A stretch of 64,000 bases of DNA from Pseudomonas sp. GD04019 (GTDB lineage: Bacteria > Pseudomonadota > Gammaproteobacteria > Pseudomonadales > Pseudomonadaceae), in contig NZ_JAOEEA010000016.1 in the NCBI RefSeq assembly GCF_029837695.1, positions 59,367 through 123,366 on the forward strand, read 5' to 3'. Both the position numbers and the translations under genes were made by a program. This document shows positions 39,019 to 46,036 of the stretch, in pieces (position 1 is the stretch's first letter; each line of letters begins with the position of its first letter). A model generated the notes under the pieces. The model saw only the letters and a program-made list of their open reading frames with translations, ran no database searches and was not told the origin of the DNA.

Positions 39019-40101
39019 ATGAACGCCGTGGCCAAGATCGATCAGCACAACCCCATCGGAACCGACGGTTTCGAGTTCGTCGAGTTCACCGCGCCGACGC
39101 CCGAAGGCATCGAACAGCTGCACCAGCTGTTCAGCGCCATGGGCTTCACCGAAACCGCCAGGCACCGCTCCAAGCAGGTCTGGCTGTTCCAGCAGAACGA
39201 CATCAACTTCGTGCTCAACGGCAGCCCCACCGGACACGTCCGCGCCTTCGGCGAGAAGCACGGGCCGAGCGCCTGCGCCATGGCCTTCCGGGTGAAGAAC
39301 GCGGCCCAGGCCGCCGCCTACGTGAAAGAGCAGGGCGCCACCCTGGTCGGCAGCCACGCCAACTTCGGCGAGCTGAACATTCCCTGCGTCGAGGGCATCG
39401 GCGGCTCGCTGCTGTATCTGGTCGACCGTTACGGCGACAGGACCATCTACGACGTCGACTTCGAGTACATCGAGGGCCGCAAGCCGAGCGACAACGCAGT
39501 CGGCCTGCAGCAGATCGACCACCTGACCCACAACGTCAAGCGCGGGCAGATGGATGTCTGGTCCGGCTTCTACGAGCGCATCGCCAACTTCCGCGAGATT
39601 CGCTACTTCGACATCGAGGGCAAGCTCACCGGCCTGTTCTCCCGCGCCATGACCGCGCCGTGCGGCAAGATCCGCATCCCGATCAACGAGTCGGCCGACG
39701 ACAAGTCGCAGATCGAAGAATTCATCCGCGAGTACCACGGCGAGGGCATCCAGCACATCGCCATGAGCACCGACGATATCTACGAGACGGTGCGCAAGCT
39801 GCGCGCCAATGGCGTGGATTTCATGACCACCCCGGACACCTACTACGAGAAGGTCGACAGCCGCGTGGCCGGCCATGGCGAGCCCACCGCCACCCTGCGC
39901 GACCTGAACATCCTCATCGATGGTGCGCCCGGTGACGACGGCATCCTGCTGCAGATCTTCACCAACACCGTGATCGGCCCGATCTTCTTCGAGATCATCC
40001 AGCGCAAGGGCAACCAGGGCTTCGGCGAAGGCAACTTCAAGGCGCTGTTCGAATCCATCGAAGAGGACCAAGTTCGTCGTGGCGTGATCTCCGAGGAGTA
40101 G
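39019..40101 (+). CDS. hpd: 4-hydroxyphenylpyruvate dioxygenase
   Basis: A 360-residue Fe(II) dioxygenase of the VOC fold, normal bacterial HPPD length. Metal ligands are expected at the His in IDHLTHNV, the His in QHIAMSTDD and the Glu in FFEIIQRKGNQGFGEGNF, all present. It converts 4-hydroxyphenylpyruvate to homogentisate. AGGAGG sits just before the ATG at 39019; a start at 38986 would place that site inside the gene. It begins the aromatic amino acid catabolic run hpd-hmgA-fahA-maiA. Confidence 0.95.
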   Translation: MNAVAKIDQHNPIGTDGFEFVEFTAPTPEGIEQLHQLFSAMGFTETARHRSKQVWLFQQNDINFVLNGSPTGHVRAFGEKHGPSACAMAFRVKNAAQAAAYVKEQGATLVGSHANFGELNIPCVEGIGGSLLYLVDRYGDRTIYDVDFEYIEGRKPSDNAVGLQQIDHLTHNVKRGQMDVWSGFYERIANFREIRYFDIEGKLTGLFSRAMTAPCGKIRIPINESADDKSQIEEFIREYHGEGIQHIAMSTDDIYETVRKLRANGVDFMTTPDTYYEKVDSRVAGHGEPTATLRDLNILIDGAPGDDGILLQIFTNTVIGPIFFEIIQRKGNQGFGEGNFKALFESIEEDQVRRGVISEE

Positions 40102-40103
40102 TC

Positions 40104-40259
40104 ATGTACCGATTTTCTACTACGCTTGCCCTGGCGGTGTTGCCGCTTCGCTCAGGTTGTTCATTGACCGGCATGTCAACTGCGCACCTTCGCGAGGCGG
40201 CGCCTAGCCAGGCCTGCGCTCGCGACGAAACTCGATACATGACAGGAGCTCCGCGATGA
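40104..40259 (+). CDS. Small ORF between hpd and hmgA, possible secreted/lipoprotein-like peptide
   Basis: A 51-residue ORF that fills the hpd-hmgA gap exactly. It starts 2 bases after the hpd stop, has GAGGAG 5 bases before its ATG, and its TGA overlaps the hmgA ATG as ATGA. The N terminus MYRFSTTLALAVLPL is a short basic-hydrophobic signal-like stretch followed by RSGCSLTG, which recalls a lipobox although Arg at -3 is atypical. The rest (STAHLREAAPSQACARDE) is hydrophilic. I recognise no family. It may be a real peptide or a leader whose translation feeds hmgA. Confidence 0.5.
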   Translation: MYRFSTTLALAVLPLRSGCSLTGMSTAHLREAAPSQACARDETRYMTGAPR

Positions 40260-41398
40260 GCCGCAAATGGATCAGCTTCCCCCTGCGCGAGGGCGAGCAC
40301 TCGCGCCAGGCCCACTGCGACTTCCCCGAGGGCACCTATGAGCGGGAGATGGGCCGCGAGGGCTTCTTCGGCCCGGTGACCCACCTGCACCACAAGCACC
40401 CGCCCACCGGCTGGATCGATTGGCAAGGGCCGCTGCGTCCGCACGCGTTCAACTTCAACAAGATATCCAGCGAGTGTGCTTGCCCGCTGGAGGCGCCACT
40501 GACCCTGCATAACGCCGATGTGAAGCTGCGCGTGTGGAAGACCCACGGCGCCATGCGCCACCTGGTGCGCAACAGCGACGGCGACGAGCTGCTGTTCGTG
40601 CACGACGGCGCCGGGCATTTCTACTGCGACTTCGGCCACCTGGAATACCGCGACGGCGACTACCTGCTGATCCCGCGTGGTACCGCCTGGCGCATCGAGC
40701 CGACGGCGCCCAGCCACTTCCTGCTGATCGAGAACACGGACGGCGCCTACCAGCTGCCGGACAAGGGCCTGCTCGGTCCGCAGGCGATCTTCGACCCGGC
40801 GGTGCTCGAACATCCGCACATCGACGACGCCTTCAAGGCCCAGCAGGACGAGCAGACCTGGCAGATCCGCATCAAGCGGCGCAACCAGATCAGCACCGTC
40901 ACCTATCCGTTCAACCCACTGGATGCGGTGGGCTGGCATGGCGACAACACCGTGGTGCGCCTCAACTGGCGCGACATCCGCCCGCTGATGAGCCACCGCT
41001 ACCACCTGCCGCCCTCGGCCCACACCACCTTCGTCGCCAACGGCTTCGTGGTCTGCACCTTCACCCCGCGCCCGGTCGAGTCCGATCCAGGTGCGCTGAA
41101 AGTGCCGTTCTTCCACAACAACGACGACTACGACGAGGTGCTGTTCTATCACCGTGGCAACTTCTTCAGCCGCGACAACATCGAGGCCGGCATGGTCACG
41201 CTGCACCCCTGCGGCTTCCCCCACGGCCCGCACCCCAAGGCGCTGAAGAAGGCCCAGGAAGACCCGGCCACCTTCGCCGAGGAAGTGGCGGTGATGATCG
41301 ACACCCGCCGCGCGCTGGAGGTGGCCGAGGCCGCCGCCGCCGTGGACGTGCCCGAATACGTGAACTCCTGGCGTGCGCCTGGCACTTACTTGAAGTGA
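40256..41398 (+). CDS. hmgA: Homogentisate 1,2-dioxygenase, short (about 380-residue) type
   Basis: A 380-residue cupin dioxygenase. The C-terminal half carries the ligands: DDYDEVLFYHRGNFFSRDNI and the HPCGFPHGPHPKA motif that matches the HPxGxxHGPHP element of homogentisate dioxygenases. It opens the homogentisate ring to maleylacetoacetate. At 380 residues it is shorter than the usual 430-residue HmgA and resembles the form found in Shewanella/Vibrio-like bacteria. GGAGCTCCGCG lies before the ATG. It overlaps the upstream small ORF by 4 bases, and a repeat-bearing 153-base gap precedes fahA. Confidence 0.87.
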   Translation: MSRKWISFPLREGEHSRQAHCDFPEGTYEREMGREGFFGPVTHLHHKHPPTGWIDWQGPLRPHAFNFNKISSECACPLEAPLTLHNADVKLRVWKTHGAMRHLVRNSDGDELLFVHDGAGHFYCDFGHLEYRDGDYLLIPRGTAWRIEPTAPSHFLLIENTDGAYQLPDKGLLGPQAIFDPAVLEHPHIDDAFKAQQDEQTWQIRIKRRNQISTVTYPFNPLDAVGWHGDNTVVRLNWRDIRPLMSHRYHLPPSAHTTFVANGFVVCTFTPRPVESDPGALKVPFFHNNDDYDEVLFYHRGNFFSRDNIEAGMVTLHPCGFPHGPHPKALKKAQEDPATFAEEVAVMIDTRRALEVAEAAAAVDVPEYVNSWRAPGTYLK

Positions 41399-41407
41399 CA
41401 TAGAACT

Positions 41408-41526
41408 ACTCCCTCTCCCTCCGGGAGAGGGTTGGGGTGAGGGGCCAGCAGGCTGCTCGGTGCAGTCTGGGACTCCCTCATCCTACGCGGCCCGCCCCGG
41501 CCCCTCTCGCAAAGGGCGAGGGGGGA
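41408..41526. repeat. CTCTCCC-type intergenic palindrome, hmgA-fahA gap
   Basis: An arm CTCCCTCTCCCTCCGGGAGAG followed by GGTTGGGGTGAGGGG (41409-41444) pairs with a degenerate second part (CCCTCATCC ... CCCCTCTCGCAAAGGGCGAGGGG, 41475-41522). The same family recurs at 43188, 49520, 60442 and 62308. Confidence 0.75.
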
Positions 41527-41551
41527 ACAGCTCAATGCATAGGAACAACCC

Positions 41552-42535
41552 ATGAAACTCGCATCACTCAACCAAGGCCGAGACGGCGAACTGGTCGTAG
41601 TCTCCCGCGACCTGGCCCGCGCCGTGAAGGTGCCGCAGATCGCCGCCACCCTGCAGGCCGCGCTGGACGACTGGGAGGTCAAGCGCCCGCTGCTGGAGTC
41701 GGTATACCAGCGCCTCAACGATGGCCTGATCGACGAGTCTTTCGTCTTCGACCAGGCCGACTGCCACAGCCCATTGCCACGTGCCTACCACTGGGCCGAC
41801 GGCAGCGCCTACGTCAACCATGTCGAGCTGGTGCGCAAGGCCCGTGGCGCGGAGATGCCGGAATCCTTCTGGCACGACCCGCTGATGTACCAGGGCGGCG
41901 CCGACAGCTTCATCCCGCCGCACGCAGCGATCCAGATGGCCGACGAGGCCTGGGGCATCGACCTGGAAGCCGAGATCGCGGTGATCACCGACGACGTACC
42001 CATGGGCGCCACGCCAGCCCAGGCGGCCGAGCATATCCAGCTGCTGATGCTGGTCAACGACGTGTCGCTGCGCAACCTGATCCCCGGCGAGCTGGCCAAG
42101 GGCTTCGGTTTCTACCAGAGCAAGCCGTCGTCGAGTTTCTCGCCGGTGGCGGTGACTCCCGACGAACTGGGCGAATCCTGGAAGGACGGCAAGGTGCACC
42201 GGCCGCTGGTGTCGCATATCAACGGCGCACTGTTCGGCCAGCCCCATGCCGGCACCGACATGACCTTCAACTTCCCGATCCTGGTCGCTCACGCCGCCAA
42301 GACCCGCCCGCTGGGCGCCGGCACCATCATCGGCTCCGGCACTGTGTCCAACTACGACCGCAGCGCCGGCTCGAGCTGCCTGGCCGAGAAACGCATGCTG
42401 GAAATCATCGAACAGGGCGAGGCGAAGACGCCGTTCCTCAAGTTTGGCGACCGGGTGCGCATCGAGATGTTCGACGCCGCCGGCCAGAGCATCTTCGGCG
42501 CCATCGACCAGGCGGTGGAGCGTTATGAGCAGTGA
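41552..42535 (+). CDS. fahA: Fumarylacetoacetate hydrolase
   Basis: A 327-residue FAH-fold enzyme. Metal-binding and catalytic segments include WGIDLEAEIAVITDDVPMG (the conserved E-x-E type acidic pair), NDVSLRNLIPGELAKGFGF and LGAGTIIGSGTVSNYD. It cleaves fumarylacetoacetate to fumarate and acetoacetate. An AGGA site lies 8 bases before the ATG at 41552. The 3' end overlaps maiA by 11 bases, so translation is linked. Confidence 0.93.
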   Translation: MKLASLNQGRDGELVVVSRDLARAVKVPQIAATLQAALDDWEVKRPLLESVYQRLNDGLIDESFVFDQADCHSPLPRAYHWADGSAYVNHVELVRKARGAEMPESFWHDPLMYQGGADSFIPPHAAIQMADEAWGIDLEAEIAVITDDVPMGATPAQAAEHIQLLMLVNDVSLRNLIPGELAKGFGFYQSKPSSSFSPVAVTPDELGESWKDGKVHRPLVSHINGALFGQPHAGTDMTFNFPILVAHAAKTRPLGAGTIIGSGTVSNYDRSAGSSCLAEKRMLEIIEQGEAKTPFLKFGDRVRIEMFDAAGQSIFGAIDQAVERYEQ

Positions 42536-43187
42536 GCTGACGCTCTACGGCTATTGGCGCTCCAGCGCCGCCTACCGGGTACGCATCGCGCTGAACCTCA
42601 AGGGCCTGGCCTACCGCCAGGAGTCGGTGCATCTGGTCAAGGATGGCGGCCAACAGCACAGTGCCGAGTACCAGGCGCTGAACCCACAGGAACTGGTGCC
42701 GCTGCTGGTGGATGATGCCAACGGTGGTGCGCGCATTGCCCAGTCGCTGGCGATCCTCGAATACCTGGACGAGGTCTTTCCTGTGCCGGCGCTGCTGCCG
42801 GCCGATCCGGTGCATCGTGCCCAGGTGCGCGCCCTGGCGCTGCATATCGCCTGCGATGTCCATCCGCTAAATAACCTGCGGGTGCTGCAGTACCTGAGCG
42901 CCGAGCTGGGTGTCGGCGACGAGGCGAAGAATGCCTGGTATCGGCATTGGGTGGAGAAGGGGCTGGCGGCGGTGGAGCAGGGTTTGGGTGGGCTCAAGGG
43001 TGGCCTGTCGCTGGGCAACCGGCCGGGCTATCTGGAGGCCTGCGTGATTCCGCAGTTGTATAACGCGCGGCGCTTCGCCTGTTCGCTGGATGCTTTCCCG
43101 CGTCTGCTGGAGATGGAGGGGCGTTGCCAAGTGTTGGACGCCTTCAAGGCCGCCGCGCCCGAGGCCCAGCCAGACGCAGTGCTTTAG
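42525..43187 (+). CDS. maiA: Maleylacetoacetate isomerase (zeta-class GST)
   Basis: A 220-residue glutathione transferase fold protein. The zeta-class active-site motif is SSAAYRVRIALNLKG near the N terminus. The glutathione-binding segment NPQELVPLLVDD and SLAILEYLDE follow. It isomerises maleylacetoacetate to fumarylacetoacetate using glutathione. The start at 42525 (MSSELTLYGYWRSS) fits the family; it lies inside the end of fahA. A CTCTCCC-type repeat begins right after its stop, and an AT-rich acquired segment follows. Confidence 0.93.
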   Translation: MSSELTLYGYWRSSAAYRVRIALNLKGLAYRQESVHLVKDGGQQHSAEYQALNPQELVPLLVDDANGGARIAQSLAILEYLDEVFPVPALLPADPVHRAQVRALALHIACDVHPLNNLRVLQYLSAELGVGDEAKNAWYRHWVEKGLAAVEQGLGGLKGGLSLGNRPGYLEACVIPQLYNARRFACSLDAFPRLLEMEGRCQVLDAFKAAAPEAQPDAVL

Positions 43188-43226
43188 CTCCCTCTCCCTC
43201 TGGGAGAGGGTTGGGGTGAGGGGCCC
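43188..43226. repeat. CTCTCCC-type palindrome after maiA
   Basis: The single-hairpin form of the family: CTCCCTCTCCCTCTGGGAGA followed by GGGTTGGGGTGAGGGGCCC. It begins at the first base after the maiA TAG, so it may lie in the 3' end of that mRNA. Confidence 0.75.
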
Positions 43227-43354
43227 GAGTCGCACAGGGTGATCGTTCCCATGCTCCTGATGCTCCAGTCTGCCGCTTGTAGCTGGTGTAGTTAGATGTG
43301 CGCGCCGCTGCTCATTTCCGCGTTGGTTTCGGCATCAGTTCCGCCCTGCTGGGC

Positions 43355-43945
43355 GGGTCCCTTTTGGCAGTCGCCCCAAAAGGAACCAAAAGGTCTCGCC
43401 CCCGCCATCCGGGTCTCGCTGCGCTCGACTTCCCTCACTCCATCATTGCTCCAGGGGCCCGCCGCGAAGGGCCATCCCTGGCCCATCGCGGCTCTCGCGA
43501 CATCCATGCCGCTCAACCCCTTACGCAACGATTCCGTTCGGCCTCCTGAAGGGGGCGGGGAGTTGCCTGCGGGTGCGGTGCTGCTTTTGTAGGATGTTAC
43601 TCGCCCGAAGGGCAGTACACCGTTCCGGTGTGGTGGGCTGCCTGCGGCGAGACCACCCTACGAAAGCGAGTCCGCAAGGGGCGGAAAGAACTATCAAGCA
43701 ACTCGGAGCCCGAGTCCCCGTCAGGAGGCCGAGTGGAGGTGTTGCGCAGGGGGACGAGCCGCATGGATGCGGCGAGAGGCTTAAAGGGCCAGGGATGGCC
43801 CTTGTAAGCCGGCCCCCGGAGCAGCACCGGAAGGAGGGAACCGCGCCGCAGGCGGGGCCGGATGCCGGGGTGGCCTTCTCTTTGGTTACTTTCTCTTGGC
43901 CAGACAAGAGAAAGTGACTCGCCGTAAGGGCGAAAAGAGAGGATT
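43355..43945. repeat. Long inverted-repeat element, two arms of about 190 bases
   Basis: Arm 1 (43355-43550) and arm 2 (43721-43915) are imperfect inverted copies. Matching blocks are AAGGGCCATCCCTGGCCC (43467) with GGGCCAGGGATGGCCCTT (43786), CGGCCTCCTGA (43539) with TCAGGAGGCCG (43721), GGATGGC/GGATGCCGGGG blocks, and AAGGAACCAAAAGG (43394) with CTTTGGTTACTTT (43881). The roughly 170-base centre contains smaller hairpins. It resembles long dispersed Pseudomonas intergenic repeats ending in AAGTGACTCGCCGTAAGGGC. No transposase is encoded, so if mobile it is non-autonomous. No gene is seen between 43227 and 44090. Confidence 0.7.
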
Positions 43946-44090
43946 CGTTCAGCGCAATGGTTTGATTTATGCCTTTTCCCCCAAGGCTACGATTTCGAGT
44001 GTCTGGCTCTTGGTTTGTGCACGCAAGGGAAGTGGCTTCTATAAGGGCGAAGTGCGCATTTGCTCTGAAAGATATAAAAATTTCCGCTCT

Positions 44091-44513
44091 TCAATTGTTC
44101 ATTCGCTTTTTAGATGAAGGTTTCTTCAGGTCACCTGTCTGTCCCATGGTCGAGTCTGCCCCTGAGGTCAGGTTTCTAAGGATGGCCAACTGTGTCTGCT
44201 TTATGGCGGTGTTAAATTCCTGCATGACCTCGGGGTCGGGGTTCTCTTTCTTTGAATATTCGTCATATTCAAAAGAAAGATCCTTGTGTTGGCTTTTTAA
44301 GTTTCTTCGCTCCCACTTTCTCTTTCCCGAGGCAAATAAAATGACAAAGACATTGTTAGCTGCTAGGGCGACAAAAGTCATCGAATATAACAAGAGTTGC
44401 TTGGCATCGCTCCCGTCAGGTAGTTTTTGTATGAAATATAAGAATGCTGCGCCGACGAAGCCCGCAGATGCGTCAGCAAGAGATAAGACCTTATCTTCCT
44501 TTTCTTTGGTCAT
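44091..44513 (-). CDS. Two-helix membrane protein in an AT-rich cassette
   Basis: A 140-residue protein. Two hydrophobic segments (about 14-28, GFVGAAFLYFI, and 41-62, LLLYSMTFVALAANNVFVIL) precede a charged cytoplasmic tail (RKWERRNLKSQHKDLSFEYD ...). It starts 8 bases after the stop of the upstream gene, so the two form an operon. Base composition and codon use are much more AT-rich than in all neighbours, which indicates recent acquisition. No family is recognised. A role as the membrane partner of the upstream protein is only an inference. Confidence 0.6.
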   Translation of the reverse strand: MTKEKEDKVLSLADASAGFVGAAFLYFIQKLPDGSDAKQLLLYSMTFVALAANNVFVILFASGKRKWERRNLKSQHKDLSFEYDEYSKKENPDPEVMQEFNTAIKQTQLAILRNLTSGADSTMGQTGDLKKPSSKKRMNN

Positions 44514-44521
44514 ATATTGGC

Positions 44522-44956
44522 CTATACAACGTCAGGGAATTTTGCGCTTGCCGAAATATAGGCATTATCTAGGGTTTTGACGGCAGTGTGCGCGCAGCGA
44601 ATAAAGTCGGACTCATTTACAAACATCAGGTCGCATGCAAATTGGATGCTGTCGTCGCCATCGGAGTCAGTTTCAAAATGACACTTCACATATCTATAGC
44701 TTGAATTTATAAACTGAGCTAGTTCGTATCTGGCTGAGGTTTCTTTGTTTTTGCTTGGGTCAATTGCTGCGCCTAACCCAAAAGATAAATATTCCGGTAG
44801 ATCTGGCTGGAAGTTCAAGCTGTAAGCGTAACTTATTAGTTTGAACATGATTACGCCCTCCCAGACATGGATTAGTTCAAATCCGGCTGCCTTGAGAAGT
44901 GCTTCGTATTTGGCTGTAAGCCGCTCATTGGTTGCAACTGGTTTCTCTGTATCCAT
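44522..44956 (-). CDS. Hypothetical soluble protein, possibly YbjN-like, in an AT-rich cassette
   Basis: A 144-residue protein without signal peptide. The C-terminal half (DSIQFACDLMFVNESDFIRC) resembles the YbjN/type III chaperone-like fold in pattern, but this is weak. GGAG is 5 bases before the ATG at 44956. It is the first gene of a two-gene, low-GC unit that separates maiA from the Lrp-type regulator. The function is unknown. AT-rich composition and lack of counterparts in the conserved catabolic cluster suggest an acquired accessory module. Confidence 0.6.
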   Translation of the reverse strand: MDTEKPVATNERLTAKYEALLKAAGFELIHVWEGVIMFKLISYAYSLNFQPDLPEYLSFGLGAAIDPSKNKETSARYELAQFINSSYRYVKCHFETDSDGDDSIQFACDLMFVNESDFIRCAHTAVKTLDNAYISASAKFPDVV

Positions 44957-45370
44957 ACAAGCTCCAAAGGAATTGAGAATTCTGTATTGTTATAGGTTGG
45001 TGAGAGATAAAGCTTTGACGTTTATAGTTGTTAGCTTGATCGGTCCGCTTCGCCGGGCTCGCAATGCATGAGTGATATATGGCCCATTTTAAGAGTGCCT
45101 TCGTAAGGGGGGCTTGAGTTGCTAGTCAATCTCGACGAGTTTCATAAAGATTTTTCATGTAGTCCCGGAAGGTGGCTAATATTCTGAGGTTGGAGGAGTT
45201 GCTGTCGTAGTACATGTCACTCGTCTTTCCAGTCGACCTGTTCGTGTGCTGTTATGAGTTCAGTGCCAATATATTTCGCTTATTATCGATGCAGCTTCTT
45301 GCGGTATTGCTGATTACAAAACAATAAATGCCAATGTCCCGAACGCCTTGTGATCCTAAATAGTATACGA
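44957..45370. other. AT-rich spacer without a recognisable gene
   Basis: Both strands of this 414-base stretch are interrupted by stops. It is low in GC like the cassette to its left and should contain the cassette promoter, but no clear -10/-35 pair or terminator was identified. The GC-rich chromosomal backbone resumes at the Lrp gene. Confidence 0.6.
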
Positions 45371-45838
45371 TCAATCCAACGGCAACTCCGTAGTCCGCTT
45401 CACCTCACTCATCGCAATATGCGAGTGCGCCTCGTGCACATGCGGGCGTTGCAGCAGGTGGTCACGCAGGAAACGCTCGTAGTCGGCGATGTCCTTGGCC
45501 ACCACCTTGAGCAGGTAGTCCGAGCCGCCGGCCATGGTGTGGCACTCCAGCACTTGGGGATAGCCGACCACCGCCTGCTCGAACTCCTCCAGGTTGCTGC
45601 GGCCATGGGCCGAGAGCTTGATGTCGACGAACACGGTGATGCCCAGGCCGAGCTTCTTCGGGTTGAGCAGGGCGACCTTGCGTTCGATCAGCCCTTCTTC
45701 CTGCATACGGTGGATGCGGCGCCAGCAGGGTGATTGCGACAGTTCCACCTTCTCGGCGATCTCGGCGGCGGAGAGGTCGGCGTTGTGCTGCAGCAGGCGC
45801 AGAATGCGCCGGTCGATGGGGCTCAGATTTTCCTGCAT
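45371..45838 (-). CDS. Lrp/AsnC-family transcriptional regulator
   Basis: A 155-residue protein. The N-terminal helix-turn-helix is DLSAAEIAEKVELSQSPCWRRIHRM; the C-terminal RAM ligand domain contains VVGYPQVLECHTMAGGSDYLLKV. Such regulators sense amino acids and commonly control the divergent gene. Here the divergent gene is the indolepyruvate ferredoxin oxidoreductase, with 198 bases between, so it likely controls aromatic or branched-chain amino acid use. It is different from BkdR in its N terminus as far as I recall. Confidence 0.9.
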   Translation of the reverse strand: MQENLSPIDRRILRLLQHNADLSAAEIAEKVELSQSPCWRRIHRMQEEGLIERKVALLNPKKLGLGITVFVDIKLSAHGRSNLEEFEQAVVGYPQVLECHTMAGGSDYLLKVVAKDIADYERFLRDHLLQRPHVHEAHSHIAMSEVKRTTELPLD

Positions 45839-45855
45839 GATTTTTTCTCTTTATT

Positions 45856-45953
45856 GGTCATGGCGGGATAAGTCATGCGCAGTATCCCGCTGGAAGCCCG
45901 AAAAAAGAAAGAAAAAGCCAAAACCACTCGGTCATAGTCTTGGTCATACGACC
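45856..45953. promoter_or_regulatory. Candidate Lrp-type operator sites between the regulator and the oxidoreductase
   Basis: Four GTCAT repeats in the same orientation occur at 45857, 45872, 45931 and 45943. A perfect 8-base inverted repeat GCGGGATA/TATCCCGC (45863-45870 and 45883-45890, 12-base spacer) and a short palindrome GGTCATACGACC (45942-45953) overlap them. The arrangement fits multimeric Lrp binding in a divergent promoter region. No experimental support. Confidence 0.4.
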
Positions 45954-46036
45954 CGCTGCGGTGATCCCGCGGCAGGGTTAATCGGCGACCTCCAAGAAAG
46001 GTCGCGTCGCTCACACAAGAATAAAAGGAGCGCACC

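Noticed and set aside
43896..44117. A 73-codon plus-strand ORF at the edge of the inverted-repeat element
   Set aside because: Its first third is repeat sequence and the rest has no features; the ribosome-site-like purines belong to the repeat.
43969..44580. A 203-codon plus-strand frame across the AT-rich cassette
   Set aside because: It is antisense to the two-gene operon, has no good ribosome site at its start and no family features. The minus-strand genes have GGAG and operon spacing.
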